A stretch of DNA of 64,000 bases from Batillaria attramentaria (lineage: Eukaryota; Mollusca; Gastropoda; Batillariidae). Below are positions 42,686 through 61,258 of the stretch, piece by piece. A program made the translations under genes and the position numbers. The DNA lies in the NCBI GenBank assembly GCA_018292915.2, contig JACVVK020000396.1, positions 355,001-419,000 on the forward strand. Direction: 5' to 3'. Position 1 is the stretch's first letter; every line of letters starts with the position of its first letter. The notes beneath the pieces are model-generated. The model made no database searches and had not been told where the DNA came from. It saw nothing but the letters and a program-made list of their open reading frames with translations.

Positions 42686-45600
42686 CGGCAATCACTTCTG
42701 AGAGTGCGCCCTGGTACACAGGCGTGTGTGTGTTGATGACGTATGTTTTCTTACGTCATTGTCAGAGTTAGACTTACGCCATCGTCTTTGCTTAGAACGG
42801 CAGTGACGAGTGTTCTTATTACAAAAACTTGTCTTTGAACGTGGGAATTTTGGCCCGTCCTATGATGTTGTTTCCATTACTATGGAATTACAACTGTAGT
42901 TATGGAAACAACATAAAAATAAGGTCGTAGACGTGCAGTGGTAGAGCTTCCACTGAACTGGAAAGGGTACCGTGCAGCCAAACCTGACAAGTCAACCACT
43001 TTTAGGACATATTTATACGTAACATAAAACATGTCCGGTTATGCTGCGGGCTATAATTCCGCTCACTGAGTACTTACTGATTTCACAAAAGAATGATTCA
43101 TGTTCTGTGTGTTGTTCGTCTCTTGCACCATTCTGTGATCTGCAAGATCTCTTCCAAAGGCGTGCGAGTGCGTGGCCTCCTTTCTTCTCAACTGGCACAA
43201 AAGGAGCGATAGGAGTGGCGAAATACAGTGGATCAAAAGAAAACCAAAAACATTATTATTCACAATTCACAACAGACAAAACTCTTTCCGAAAAGAAGTG
43301 CAATGTGGTTATTCATACAAATGTGTCTTAAAAATATGTTAATATGTACAAACTTTCAATGTTCCACACTTTCAGAGAGTCTTTGTACAGCCTTTTTGAG
43401 TGCCAGGCTTTGGGCTAGCGACAACAGTCCCGTCTTCCGTAGGCATTCGGTGATATCTTTAGCAGTCAGCTGTTGCAGATCACCCACGGACTTTTCTCTA
43501 ACTGCATCCCAGGCATGTTGTCTTCATCGGCAAGAAATGAATTTTCTTTTCAACCTCTTCCGGTGTGTCCCTCACCAGTTTATTCGCCTCTCTCTCTCTC
43601 TCTCTCTCTCTTGAAGCCTTCCGAATTTAGCCGCTCTTTCCTTCCTCTCATCTTTCAGCTGATTTCTAAGTTCGGTCCTTTCGTCTATATTTCTTCAGTT
43701 TTAACCCCTCACCCACGTCTGCACTACCATTGGCTAGGAATAAGTAATGTTGGGCATATGCTGCAAACTGCTTTACTGCGCCTAGGAGATGATAAGTTCC
43801 AATATTTGCTGTATAAGCGCTTAGTATTTATGTATGTTTTACTTATAGATATAATTACTATTTGTTTTCTACGCTTTATTGTAACCAGCAGCTCGATAAA
43901 TTAGCAGTAAGGCTGAGCGTCTCCTGCATGTCCTAGGTTTGTCATTTCAAAACGGGCGCCTAGTTTAATTTCTAGGTAGACCAGTTTGCATCAGTTGCGC
44001 CGCGTAACATTTTTGTTTTTTGCAAGTAGTGCAGGCACACTTAGCCGCGAATGAGTCTTTGTTGCTTGTGCGTCTTTAAGCCCTAAAATCTCACTCACTC
44101 ACCCCTTGTAGCAGCTCCGACGTCATCATCTTTCAGCGATCGAGTTATAGCCCTTTTAGCTATTACAAAATAAGTCAAGCAATTATTAATCAAATGGAGT
44201 TTACAACACAAAAGTTTCAAACATCATACGAGTACATGCACTTTTTAAAAGAAGGTAAGAAAATATCCATTTTTTTGTTTCTGGATATACGTACATTGTT
44301 TACCAAAACGCAACTACGTCAGCTTTTAGGGACGTTGAAATAACGTTTTCAGATTGTATCATGGTTTCATATGCACATGCAGTAATCGGATATAAATGAG
44401 AGGGCCTCCCTGAACATAATAGTTTGCACATTATCTGGGCAGCGAATTGGTTAAATGTTTATTCAAATGAATTAGTAGCACGTTTGTGACATGGCATACG
44501 AATTTCGAGATAAGAGTAGACCTCAGATTGACGTCCTTTCCCATAGAGACGTTGGATCCATCCTTTTAGAATTAACCCTATATATTACTGTACACACTTA
44601 CCACATTCCACACACAGTGCAATGATAGTCACAAATAAAAGGACAGCTAAACCGATGGTCGTTGAAAGATATATTAGTCCAGACTTATCTGAAAAAGAAA
44701 AACAGACCCAAAAATTGTCCTCGTTGAGTGTCGTACTGCAACAACAACATCAAAAACCAAACCTCCCATCCCCATCAAATAGTATGATTAAGTCACTCGA
44801 ACGCGTGCTGCAACTAATTTGATGTATGATGAGAGTAGTATTGTTAAAAGCCAACACTGATCATGTATGTAGTTGTGTACAGCTCTGGTCTGATGTGCAA
44901 CTTAGCGTTTAGCGGATATCTGGGACTAGCTCTGAGTTCAGTGGGTTGTTGCGCTGTGGCGGTACACGGACTGATCTACTGTTTACGGCAAATTCATCCT
45001 GCACGCCAAATACCAAGAAATATTCAACTAAATTTATTCATTACTGTTCGTTATTAGAATTTATGAATTTTGTGTGCCTTTTCATTATTTGGTAATATAA
45101 TTATTTATTATTAGTTTTTGTTTCACTACTTTGTTATTCTTTTTAAAATTTGCTGCCAGATCCTCTCCCCAGTTACTGCTTACAATAAAAAGAAATTCGG
45201 TAGGCGTTTGAGCTGAAAGATGGGAGAGTGAGAAAATGTGTAGGATTTGTGAATGCATGGAAATATTTGTGATGCCACCCTGTACGTTGGCGTGTGAAAA
45301 GAAAACATAATTTCAACTGCTTACCGGGTTGGTCTCCGCTGACGGCAGGATAGGAAGAAGTCACGTTTGTAGAATTATCCTTTCCTAAAGACTCTAGCAG
45401 GAAAAAAATATGCAAAATGTAGTCACTCTCCCACGGTTTGTTTGAACAGTAAACAAAGGTTTACAATCAAATGCAAATTGAAATGAGTATGATGTGATGA
45501 TTTACCCCGAAAAGGCTAGAAAGAGTTGAAGTATTTACCTACTATTCACAGTCGCGAAAGTAACGAAGATTACCTTCGTATTCAAGTCGGCAATATTCGT

Positions 45601-45837
45601 AGTCTACGTCCTCATCACCGACGACTTGACAGACGTATTGCCCTTCCATGTCCCGCTTCAGTTTTGGTATATACATGGCAAATATGGTAGACACTTTCTT
45701 GTCGAAGATATATCCGTCACCAGTGAGGCATTCTAATCCAGATAATAACCACGTGCAGTGAAGTATTGGTTCTGCAACATCACAGATTTGTGGGATTGGT
45801 GTTCACACACACACACGCACGCACGCATGCACGCACG

Positions 45838-45885
<48 letters not shown>

Positions 45886-46446
45886 CGCGGTAAAAAATAA
45901 TTTTTTAAAAACCGATAATTCAGCACTTGCTTTTGTTGACAAAGATGTAGAAGAACGATTAGGAGCCCAACATTTTTAGTCCTCTCTGGGTCCTTCCTCA
46001 GAGAGATAAAGAAACCTACATGTGCCTACGTGTAAGAATAAAATACATGCACTACAAATACAAAGTATTGAAATGAAGTTCTCTCTCTCTCTCTCTCTCT
46101 GGCAAAACAAGGCCAATTTCTGTGACGCCTTTTTCTCGTGTAAGCTTAATATCATAACTGATCTGAGGACGCGCATATTAATTATGCTTCAACTCTTGGT
46201 AACAGTTTTGGCGATCTCGATCTACACCTTAACAAATAAAATCTTCAGACCTACGCCAAAGCAATCTTTTTGATCGTTATTGTGCTTTTGGTGATTTTTC
46301 GTCCGTGGACACGTGGAAGGATCTAATAAACTTACGCTGTATGGTGTCACACGGTGTAGCCAAACTATGATAATGTACGTAACGTAGTGTACATACGCTC
46401 GCCCCAGAGGGTGTTTATGTATGTCGTCCCCCGACCCCTTTTCAAA

Positions 46447-46488
<42 letters not shown>

Positions 46489-46904
46489 TGTTAATCTTTG
46501 TCACTGCATTTCGTAGTGTAACAAGGACAGACAGAAAGAGCGACTTGTACGCCCTTTATCTTATCCTTGAACAGTAATCTAAGTCAGAGAGAGAGAGAGA
46601 GAGTCACCTGGTTTAGTAGCATTGTGATTCAAGTCATATCGCTGGACAGCAAAATTGTATTTTGTTTCAGATATGTTCACACTGAACACACACAGCAGCA
46701 CGCCGGATTCTCCTTTGGTTGAGAAGATACAGTTTGATTTAATATCTGGTGGACACAAATCAGGTCTTATGAATTTATATTCAAATCGAACACATTGAAA
46801 ATGTTTGTGGGTGTGCATATCTGGCATACTTATTTAAGTGATCATCACTTACCATGAGCTATAGTAGAGAGAGCAGCCAAGATGAGAACATAAACGAAAA
46901 TCAT
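39987..46904 (-). CDS. Ig-like / TM receptor with tandem SAM-like domains, no GTPase (gene 4 of cluster)
   Basis: Eleven coding exons: 46904-46853, 46745-46608, 45771-45574, 45393-45325, 44688-44602, 44159-44103, 43191-43078, 42628-42377, 41312-41184, 40764-40564 and 40135-39987. They total 1446 nt (481 residues plus stop), all phase 1 and in frame. Residues 1-17 are a signal peptide (MIFVYVLILAALSTIAH). The Ig-like domain is split over two exons (GVLLCVF; DMEGQYVCQV). A short stalk and TM (GLAVLLFVTIIALCV) follow. The cytoplasmic part has a basic segment, linker, SAM-like domain 1 (with the local duplication DWPTRERLAP/DWAAGERLAP), linker, SAM-like domain 2 and a 49-residue tail ending QPISH. 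It is the paralogue of gene 3 but stops where gene 3 goes on to the GTPase. The tail resembles the gene 3 linker (HEL...PSS), so the GTPase was probably lost here or gained there. Confidence 0.75.
40392..40465. repeat. (CA)n tract with CGCG start
   Basis: In the last intron of gene 4, about 100 nt downstream (in gene sense) of the SAM-like domain 2 exon. Confidence 0.95.
40564..40764 (-). CDS. SAM-like domain 2 exon of gene 4
   Basis: 201 nt, phase 1-1, the same length as the gene 3 exon at 20704-20904. Key run: TIHALKSQGFTSVDEL, then LTAEDITECF and ALKKAVRRLSEG. Upstream of it is linker exon 41312-41184 (ELEEEEERPLP end). Confidence 0.65.
42377..42628 (-). CDS. SAM-like domain 1 exon of gene 4
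   Basis: 252 nt, phase 1-1. It is 51 nt longer than its homologues because the N-terminal GI-DW-ERLAP segment is duplicated. The acceptor is preceded directly by a (TG)n run (42632-42680) instead of a normal pyrimidine tract. Confidence 0.65.
42632..42680. repeat. (CA)n tract forming the polypyrimidine region of an acceptor
   Basis: On the minus strand (TG)n runs straight into GCAG and the SAM-like domain 1 exon. Confidence 0.9.
43373..43500 (-). pseudogene. Degenerate third SAM-like exon in gene 4
   Basis: Encodes VGDLQQLTAKDITECL and SLALKKAVQRLSES, clearly homologous to the C-terminal two thirds of the SAM-like exons. The N-terminal part is not recognisable, and the conserved donor GAAG/GTAAAG has become GAAAGTGTGG. 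A weak donor and an acceptor at ATGCAG could still splice in frame, so exonic use is not excluded. Confidence 0.6.
44602..44688 (-). CDS. Transmembrane exon of gene 4
   Basis: 87 nt, phase 1-1, encoding a hydrophobic segment YLSTTIGLAVLLFVTIIALC. It is the counterpart of 21834-21926 in gene 3 and 2979-3096 in gene 1. Confidence 0.75.
45803..45881. repeat. (CA)/(CGCA)n tract
   Basis: Lies about 30 nt upstream (in gene sense) of the second Ig half-domain exon of gene 4. Confidence 0.95.
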
Positions 46905-48217
46905 TGTAGACCAGTTAATCTGAAAGCAGAAAAATAGCAGTGTTTCTGAACCTGGCTGCTTTTAGGGAACTCTTTAATTATTTTACCTTTCTTTTTCTAG
47001 AGTTCATACCAACAGAGCCTGTATAGCCCCAACTTTATACTGAACACATTTTAGGCTGAGAAAGTGGGGTCGGTCTTTTGCGTCTTGTGCACATTGAGAG
47101 ATATAACTATTCAAAATGCGGGCCAAGTCGTGGTTCGAAGAAACCGCGTGACTACACTATTGGTCCTTTTGGTGCATGCGCAACAATCTCTGTTTACTTG
47201 GTTATCGTCTACCTGCACGTTCACGGTTGAAAGACTCTCTCAGGCATCAGCAGAGCCGTTAAGTCAAGCTGCGTTTTCTACATAATTATCATCAGTCCCA
47301 GCTGAAGACTCTGGGATGTTAACAATTTGTATTAGCCCTATTGACAGTGTTTGCTAACTTTAAAGACAGCGGGAGCTAACATATATGCAGTGTCTCATTT
47401 GTCTATCGCTCAGTCTGATAACAACAAATAATTGTAGTAGTAATATTTACACACGTTTACTGCCCGTACACTAACGTTAACATACACAAGAATGTTTAGT
47501 TTGAAACAAATGCTACTCATGCTCTCCGACAGAGAGGACTGCGCATACTGATTTTGAATCTGTTCGCTTGATTAAAGAAGGGCCTTGCATCACTCCACTG
47601 GCACTTGTGTCTTCTGGAATATTCACACCTTAGCACACTGCACACAGCACAGACGGTGAAACTTTCCTGGCGATTCAATTCTATGGATCAACCAACCGAC
47701 CGACCGAGTCGACCGGCCATATCTGTGTGTAAACGCCTTACGTTGCTAGTCATGTGCTGTCGTACTACCTTGACCTTGTTTCACCCGTTTAGCGTACCTC
47801 AAACCCAACATACGAACCAACCCTGTTTCAGGTCCGTCGCTTGACTCGCTTCTCTAGGCCCATGTGACGACGGCCAAATCGGGCTAAGCGAGACCGTGCC
47901 GAAGTAAGTGATGCCTCAGAAGGGGAAAAAAAAGAACAAAACTTGGTGACAAGAAATGTGGACAGTTGCAAACAACGTTGAGGTCCAAGTGTTATTTCAC
48001 ATTGTGCACCGAAGCGATGAAAACTGTCGCATTCACCATCATATCATAGCACATTTTCAGCCCGTTTAGAGAGTATTGCCTGCGTGGGTTGTCGCCCTTG
48101 CCGCAACAAGCACGCATTTTTCGCGGAAGAACAGAAAGCTCCTACGAAAAATGCATGCTTGCTGCGGGTCTGTGTATGCACGGGGTACAACTCATGCAGG
48201 TAACAATCTCGAAACAA

Positions 48218-48281
48218 GAGAGAGAGAGAGAGAGAGACTGGCAGACCGACAGACAGAGTAGAATAAGAGCAATGGCATTGA

Positions 48282-48364
<83 letters not shown>

Positions 48365-48460
48365 TAGAATAAGAACAATGGCATTGCACCAGAGAGACAG
48401 ACAGACAGACAGACTGAGGCAGACAGACAGACTGAGACAGACAGACAGACAGACAGAGTA
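48218..48460. repeat. (GA)n and (GACA)n arrays with an interspersed unit
   Basis: Runs of GAGA and GACA are separated by a recurring AGAATAAGAGCAATGGCATTG unit (shorter core AGCAATGG). The same unit reappears at 49255-49370, so the array was spread by duplication around the LINE fragment. Confidence 0.85.
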
Positions 48461-48489
48461 GAATAAGAGCAATGGCATTGCACCAGAGA

Positions 48490-49161
48490 GAGATGATGAT
48501 GATGAAACGTTTTTTATTCAGGATAGAGCATTTAGGCATTGCTGCCTATCTTACATGCTGTCCTGCTATTCTACATTAAAGGGTATTGAGAAAAAAATCA
48601 AAACAAACAAAAAAACAATTAAAAAAAAAAGTTTTTAAAAAAAGTATAAACTATCTAGGGGAAACACAGGAGAGAAAAATACACACGATAAACAAATCAA
48701 AACATACGTGGCATGTGCTGATGATACTGGCTGTATGCCAAGTATGAAATTTACAGTCGTCTCTAATATTGCAAAACATGTATGTAACACATTTCTATAT
48801 ATATCGTCAGATAAGCGTATCGTGTAGAACTTGTTTGAAGTTTATGAATTTGGAAACGTTTTGGATAATCAGTGGTAAAGAGTTCCACATGGATGCCCCT
48901 GAGAAAGACAGGCTACTTTTATACATATCAACCCTTGGACGAGGCACTGGGAGCAGACTGTTCCTTGTGTTATGTTGTTTATCATGTTCGAAATTAAATA
49001 GTTGATGAAGATATGTTGGGGCTTTGTAGTAAACAATTTTGTGCATCAGTAAGCATTTGTTAAACTCCAGATGCTGTTTAAGAGGTAGAAGTTTGAGGAT
49101 TTTAAACTTTTGGTTGGTACTAGAATTACCCGAGTGTAAGAGTTTGACAGCGCGCCGGTGA

Positions 49162-49165
<4 letters not shown>
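48490..49165 (-). mobile_element. 5'-truncated LINE fragment with ORF2 C-terminus
   Basis: Minus-strand frame (48840-49160) with HRRAVKLLHS, LKLLPLKQHLEFNKCLLMHK, RPRVDMYKSSLSFSG and MWNSLP, the C-terminal signature of many invertebrate LINE reverse transcriptases. The 3' end (48490-48840) is shared with 1281-1650. Confidence 0.75.
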
Positions 49166-49234
<69 letters not shown>

Positions 49235-49292
49235 CAGACAGACAGACAGACAGAGTAGAATAAGAGCAATGGTATTGCACCAGAGAGAGAGG

Positions 49293-49340
<48 letters not shown>

Positions 49341-49999
49341 GTAGAACAAGAGCAATGGTATTGCACCAGAGAGAGAGAGAGAGAGAGACAGAGAGAGAGA
49401 GACAGACAGACAGACAGAGTCAAAGTTATTTTTCAGCAGTAGAGGTAGTTAACATGATGGTCAATTGTTGTAACTTCCGTTGTTAATTTTGCCTAATTGA
49501 ATCTTTTACAAATGTGACTGTTAAAATAATTAATAAAATAAATAAATAGCTATAAACACACAACAAACAAAATACACAACAGAACGCGTAAAAATATCAA
49601 GAAACCAAGCAAAGCTGATGATGGTGACGAGGGAGAGGCGAGACGATACGATACAATGATATGACACTCCAAGATATGGTTTATTCGATGTAGGCCATCA
49701 GCTCTTTCGAATTAGGGGAGCTGGGGGACAGGGGTTACAACATTGCCAGTGTCAGAATGTACAATAGCAATGTCATTTACGCCGCACCATGGTCATCGAT
49801 GTCTGGAAAGTTAGCAGGTATATATACGTGCACGTGTGTCCAAAATGTATCTAAGCATTCGACACAGTCCACGACAGCACAGAGCTGGGAGACACAAGTC
49901 AAGTTCCTGAAAACAATCATCATATTTTGTATCGTTTACTTGTTGTCATCTCCAGAGACAAGATATTAAAGTCGTCTTCTCTTGCTGGTGTTGGCCTTA

Positions 50000-50042
<43 letters not shown>

Positions 50043-50120
50043 AATTGTTTCCTGTTTATTTTGCAGTTGTACAGGAAGCTTTTAATGCGAGGTGAACAGA
50101 CTAGTTTGTCAGTGTGTGTC

Positions 50121-56258
<6,138 letters not shown>

Positions 56259-56282
56259 ACTTTAGAGGGGAAAACATGGTGG

Positions 56283-56288
56283 AATAAA
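56283..56288 (+). terminator. Polyadenylation signal of gene 5
   Basis: AATAAA 25 nt after the stop codon; a very short 3' UTR if used. Confidence 0.55.
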
Positions 56289-56438
56289 CATCAGTAGATT
56301 CCAGAGTTCTACAGATAATCATTTCACTCCTTTTCGATCACTGTCACGTGACACCTGCCCTCCTCCTCCCTGAAAAAAGGAAGAAAGTTTCGGGCAGATT
56401 ACTGTACGTGTTTGATGTGAAATAAGATTCCTAACCTT

Positions 56439-56939
56439 ACCGGCCCCCGTAGTGTAGTGGTTAGCACTTCGGATCATGGACCGGGAGACCCGGGTTCGAA
56501 TCCCGCAGCCGAGGCAAGCGGGATTTTTCCTACCTAGGTCGGCTCCTACCCAGAGCGGGTGTGCTATGGGCCCGATGGGGAGGCTGTTGCCACACAGCCG
56601 AGTTTCACCCACTTCACGGGTGCGACTTTGGGGGTTCTTCCCTTAGTATGACACGTCTTATGACGTGGATGATTACACGGCCGGCACCGCAGGTGCCGTA
56701 GTTCCCGGGCCTGGTTACTGCCGGGATATTTATGACAGGGAGCGTGGAATGCGGCCCTGTCCCGCAGTCCCAAACCACATGGACCTCCATAGCATCATCT
56801 TACTATCATCATCATCTCCATCATCATGCATAACAAAAATTGTCCCAGCTTCCGAGTCCTCCGTGGGTTCCACCCATTACCTGGGAGGAACACCACTGGA
56901 GTTGGCAAAGAGTTGGGGCAGCAAAAAAAAAAAAAAAAA
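56439..56939 (+). repeat. tRNA-derived SINE, family B, copy 2 (full length)
   Basis: Head with A box (TAGTGTAGTGGTTAGCAC) and B box (GGGTTCGAATCCC), a body of about 400 bp with GGCACCGCAGGTGCCG, and an A-tail. Flanked by a 15-bp target duplication AAGATTCCTAACCTT (56424-56438 and 56940-56954). It sits 180 bp beyond the stop of gene 5. Confidence 0.9.
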
Positions 56940-56954
56940 AAGATTCCTAACCTT

Positions 56955-57053
56955 CGCCGGACATAGCCATAAAAACCGCGCCCCATACCTTGTGGCTACA
57001 AACAGACCCATGTTTTTGAAAGGAGAAACCAAATTTGTTAATAAAGGGTTTTT

Positions 57054-57085
<32 letters not shown>

Positions 57086-57424
57086 TTATTGTTTTGTTGT
57101 TGTTTGGTGTGTGGGGGAAGGGGGAGGGGGTATTTTTCCGATATTTTTGAAAAGCCAAAATCGTCGCTGAGAAATGTGAAATGCTTACTTTTTGTCAAAA
57201 GGCAAAGTATCGCAGCAGTTTTGTTCATGTATCACCTTGTTTTACACTCCTGACATATTTTTACACCTACTCAACGATTAACCTAAAACCCAGGGAAGTA
57301 TTTTCGGCTGTACGACTGCAATACGAAACTGCTGGAAATGTCAACAAAATGTATGCTATTTAAATGTGTATGTCACTTCCTCGAAACGAAAACCTGCATG
57401 ACTGACCTCCGCCGCCTTCTCTCT

Positions 57425-57495
<71 letters not shown>

Positions 57496-58979
57496 AAGAT
57501 TTTCTTAAAAGAAACTCTTACCTGAAAACAACAGAGTATCAGTATGCTGTACATTTCTTGTTCAATGGTGCGTTTTCCCCAGATTTTCCAAAAATCGATT
57601 TATTGTGAATATACTCTTGACTGTATATAGTCCTGAAGATTTGTAATAATTCTGAATTTAAAGTGTGTGTCATCTTCATTAATTGTGTGTCCCATTTTGT
57701 GATCTCGCTAATTGTAGATATGCACCATATGTTTATCAAGTCAGTTTGACAATCCCGGGTAAAATAATCATAAAAGTAGCTACTGTTCTCTGCTGAATGT
57801 TGGTGACTGTGAGTGAACAGTGGACATCTTTTGCAATCGTGGTTATGAAAAACTGCAAAGGTTACAAATAACCAAATGACTTTTAAGGGTTTCAGTGTAA
57901 GAATTTTACCTGGTTGTTAACGTTTACAAATAATTGTATATGATTTAACAATAGGAGAAGAATGGTCTGTGCCCGTCACGATTCCGAAATCCATATTTGT
58001 TTCAAACGTCTCCTTATTAAGTCCGTGAACCTCTTATGGTAACTAGTTTATCATCCGGTCTAGACAGACACTGATTTCAATATTTCCTTTAGGTGACGGG
58101 CGAAACACAAATATATGCGATATATGGCTTAGGAATAATTTCCTGTCACCCGTTTGCAGAGAACGACCTTTTGTTTTCAGTGATGCACTGGAAAGTACAC
58201 CCTATAAGGCTCTTGTCCAATGGACGTCATGTGTGTTTACCCACTGGCGTATTACACAACAGGAAGCATTTGTCGACTAGATATTAAAATAGGTCCCAAT
58301 GAACTTATTATTTCGAACCTCAGAAGAAGGCACATTTTGTGTTTGTTAGATTTTCAGCTAATGTGCCAATGGCTTAAAGACATGCCATCTGTATTTACTC
58401 AACTCAATTTCTATTTAACAATCGCCAGTTTCGTTTGGTGAACATATCCATAGTAAGCATTTGAAAAAAAAGAAGAAAAAAAAAAAACAAACAAACTATA
58501 CTGCTCCTGTTGTTGCCACTGCTACCCAAAATGTTAAAGCATTTTTGTATAGTTTTCCGATGCTTAGTCACATTTTTGCCCTTCAAAGTAGTCTGCCACC
58601 AGATATTGACGGCTGTACAGTCTGCTTAGAAAGACACCTCTTCAAGTGACCAAAATAGTCTAGTCGCCTTAACAGTGCAGCGCAGTTTCCGAGGGTGATG
58701 CCTTTCCGCTGATAGCTCAGGTTCTCAGGAACGCCTCTTAATATTCTCTCCGGGTACATTCCTTAGAAATAAGTCACTGTCTGTGGTTATGTGCATCTAT
58801 CCTGGGCAAAAACGGGGCTTACATGCTTATGAAAGCCATTTGGGAGAGGGGGGAGGGGGGGTGTAATCGTGTGTACATGTAGCATTTGTCTGTGAATGTG
58901 TTCATATTTCGAAATACATTTTGTTTTCTTTCGTACCCGGAATACTTACTGTCACTGGTGCATTGAATTGTTTCCGGGA

Positions 58980-59057
<78 letters not shown>

Positions 59058-60057
59058 TTATATGTGAGTACCTTCACTCTCAACTCAATCATTTCAATAA
59101 AATTTAATGTGTAAAACGTTTTGGAGTTTCGCTGTTGTTTTGTCGTTTTGACAAACACTGCTACCAACATGAATCAGAAGACAACTCTTGTTTGCACACA
59201 TTAAGAAGCTCGAAGGGGTTGTCGGTCTGTAAATCCTAGAACTCAAAGCAGCTAGTCGCTTCCACGCATGCGCAGATGTCGGTCGCATTCCATCGCACAG
59301 AACAACCCACAATACCCTCTTGTATTCAGCTACTCGCGTAATGTATACGAGTGTTGCGGTGCATAGTGATCCTGACCCCGTGTTCGGGTCATGCTTGTGA
59401 CTCCGCCCCTTTTTGTTATGCTCCTCCCACGGGCATAGGCGGGTAGCTCCATTTCTTCCGATGGCTGCATTTCTCAGGAAAGCTTGTCCTTCTAGTTTGG
59501 TGCATTTACAATTGAGAGAGTAAGAGAGAGAGAGAGAGAGAGAGATTAGCCCATCAGCCATATCAAAGAAATCAGTGACTTATTAATTGTTCCAGTTACA
59601 TTACAATGTTGTCCCTACAAGTTTCTAACATCTGTGATGACCTGAACGGGGTAATATGATTTTACAGCTGCAAGTACGAGTACAAGCAATCAAATTATAC
59701 GCGTAAAACAATGTTCACGTGTGAGCCTGACAAGAACCGACTCTAAATGCTTTAATTCAGACCCACCACGAATCCCAGTTGTAATGCAGTTAAGCCGGTA
59801 GTTTACATTGCCACATGCAAATACTGGTAGATGATGACAATTTTTTTTTATTAGTATTGTGTATTTGTGGTTGTTTGGCTGTTTTGTTTTTATGTGGAAG
59901 CCGTTGTTATTATGGTTACATGAAAACAACATTATAGATGCAGCCTTTCCCAATTCCCCCAAAATACTACAGCAGTCGCTCATTTGTTATCGAATACGTG
60001 AAGGAGTATTTTGATTGTTGTTTCTAAATCATGTGATTTTATACTTGCCGAAAATAT
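56955..60057. other. Intergenic DNA downstream of gene 5
   Basis: T- and G-homopolymers at 57050-57130, (GT)n at 57423-57491 and 58982-59054, and no assignable gene. A minus-strand frame at 59094-59561 has no recognisable domain. Confidence 0.45.
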
Positions 60058-60124
60058 TGACACAGAAAAAAACAGAGTATGTCAAATATTCTCCTCCCTT
60101 GTACGAGGACACAATGCGATAAAC
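60058..60124 (+). pseudogene. Relic of the last exon of a gene 5-like receptor
   Basis: Closely resembles the end of gene 5 (56198-56262): ACAGAGTATGT, then a TATTCTCCTCC block, then a GTACGAGGACACAATG block and a stop, encoding a YSPPLYEDTM-like ending. The run of seven A's near its start puts it out of phase with the usual phase-1 exon. No upstream exons were found nearby. Confidence 0.6.
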
Positions 60125-60669
60125 TTGTTTGTGATGCAAATGCATTCTCAAATACATTGAGTAAAATTACAAAATACGACCAACAGCCACTATATCCGCT
60201 ATATCATGATTCCTATGCTATCCACCTCACATCCGAAGCAAGTGAATCTGAAGTAAATATGTATGGTATAGCTTTTCTGACTTTGTATTCTTTCGTAACC
60301 AGTTAATATTAAACGAATTAAAAAAAAAAAAAAAAAAAATTTATCAACTAATTTCCCTGTATGATCGAACGTGAGTCACACTTCTTCAAGACAGCGAATT
60401 TTAGTTTCATGTGACCGGTACTGTTCGACTGTGTGTTTCTTGCAGTTGCATAAAAGGCGATTAGATATAGGCGATATATGGCATATCTTCCTGTTTCCCT
60501 GCTCAAACCCACTGTATCCTTCTTATGATCTTTAAACAGCTGTTCTTTCACCTCGTGTCAAGCGACCTGGGTTTAAAATTTGACCAACATTTACATGAAC
60601 CCACAGACAGGAAGTTTTTAACATCAGTGACCTGTAGCTTTTTTTGTTGTTGCTTAAAACAACTATGTA

Positions 60670-61149
60670 CCGGCCCCCGTGGTGTAGTGGTTAGCACTTC
60701 GGACTATGGACCGGGAGACCCGGGTTCGAGTCCCAGCCGAGGCAAGCGGGATTTTTTCTACCTAGGTCGGCACGTACCCAGAGCGGGTGTGCTATGGGCC
60801 CAATGGGGAGGCTGTTGCCACACAGCCGAGCTTCACCCACTTCACGGGTGCGACTTTGGGGGTGCTTCCCTTAGTATGACACGTCTTATGATGTGGATGA
60901 TTACACGGCCGGCACCGCAGGTGCCGTAGTTCCCGGGCCTGGTTAATGGTGGAATGCGGCCCTGTCCCGCAGTCCCAAACCACACGGACCTCCATAGCAT
61001 CATCTCACCTTCATCCTCATCTCCACCATTATGCATTATAAAAAAATTGCCCCTACTTCCGAGCCCTCCGTGGATTCCACCCATTACCAGGGAGGAACAC
61101 CACTGGAGCCGACAAAGAGATGAGGCAGCAAAAAAAAAAAAAAAAAAAA
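60670..61149 (+). repeat. tRNA-derived SINE, family B, copy 3
   Basis: Same head and body as copy 2, with a short internal deletion (after CCTGGTTAATG) and a long A-tail. Flanked by the 9-bp duplication AACTATGTA (60661-60669 and 61150-61158). Confidence 0.9.
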
Positions 61150-61258
61150 AACTATGTAAACCAGGTTTTCATCTCACTGGTGTTTTTTTGTTTGTCTTTT
61201 TCTAACATACGTCAGATACCAAGCCAGTGCTGCTTCTTTTCAGCCAATACCTCCTTGC

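Larger units (their letters stand above)
46905..50120. other. Intergenic region between divergent genes 4 and 5
   Basis: Start codons at 46904 (-) and 50121 (+). It holds a LINE fragment (48490-49165), long (GA)n/(GACA)n arrays (48218-48460, 49165-49420, 50000-50039) and unassigned sequence at 46930-48060 and 49440-50000. Promoters for both genes should lie here; none is recognisable. Confidence 0.5.

Noticed and set aside
48044..48539. Leu/Ser/Cys/Val-rich frames resembling membrane proteins
   Set aside because: They are translations of (GA)n and (GACA)n arrays.
56450..56515. A functional tRNA gene in the SINE heads
   Set aside because: The A and B boxes are present but the sequence continues into a SINE body with an A-tail and target duplications, and the cloverleaf is not clean.
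59094..59561. A 155-residue minus-strand protein
   Set aside because: The N-terminal part reads a (GA)n tract, no domain is visible and no splice or paralogue support exists.
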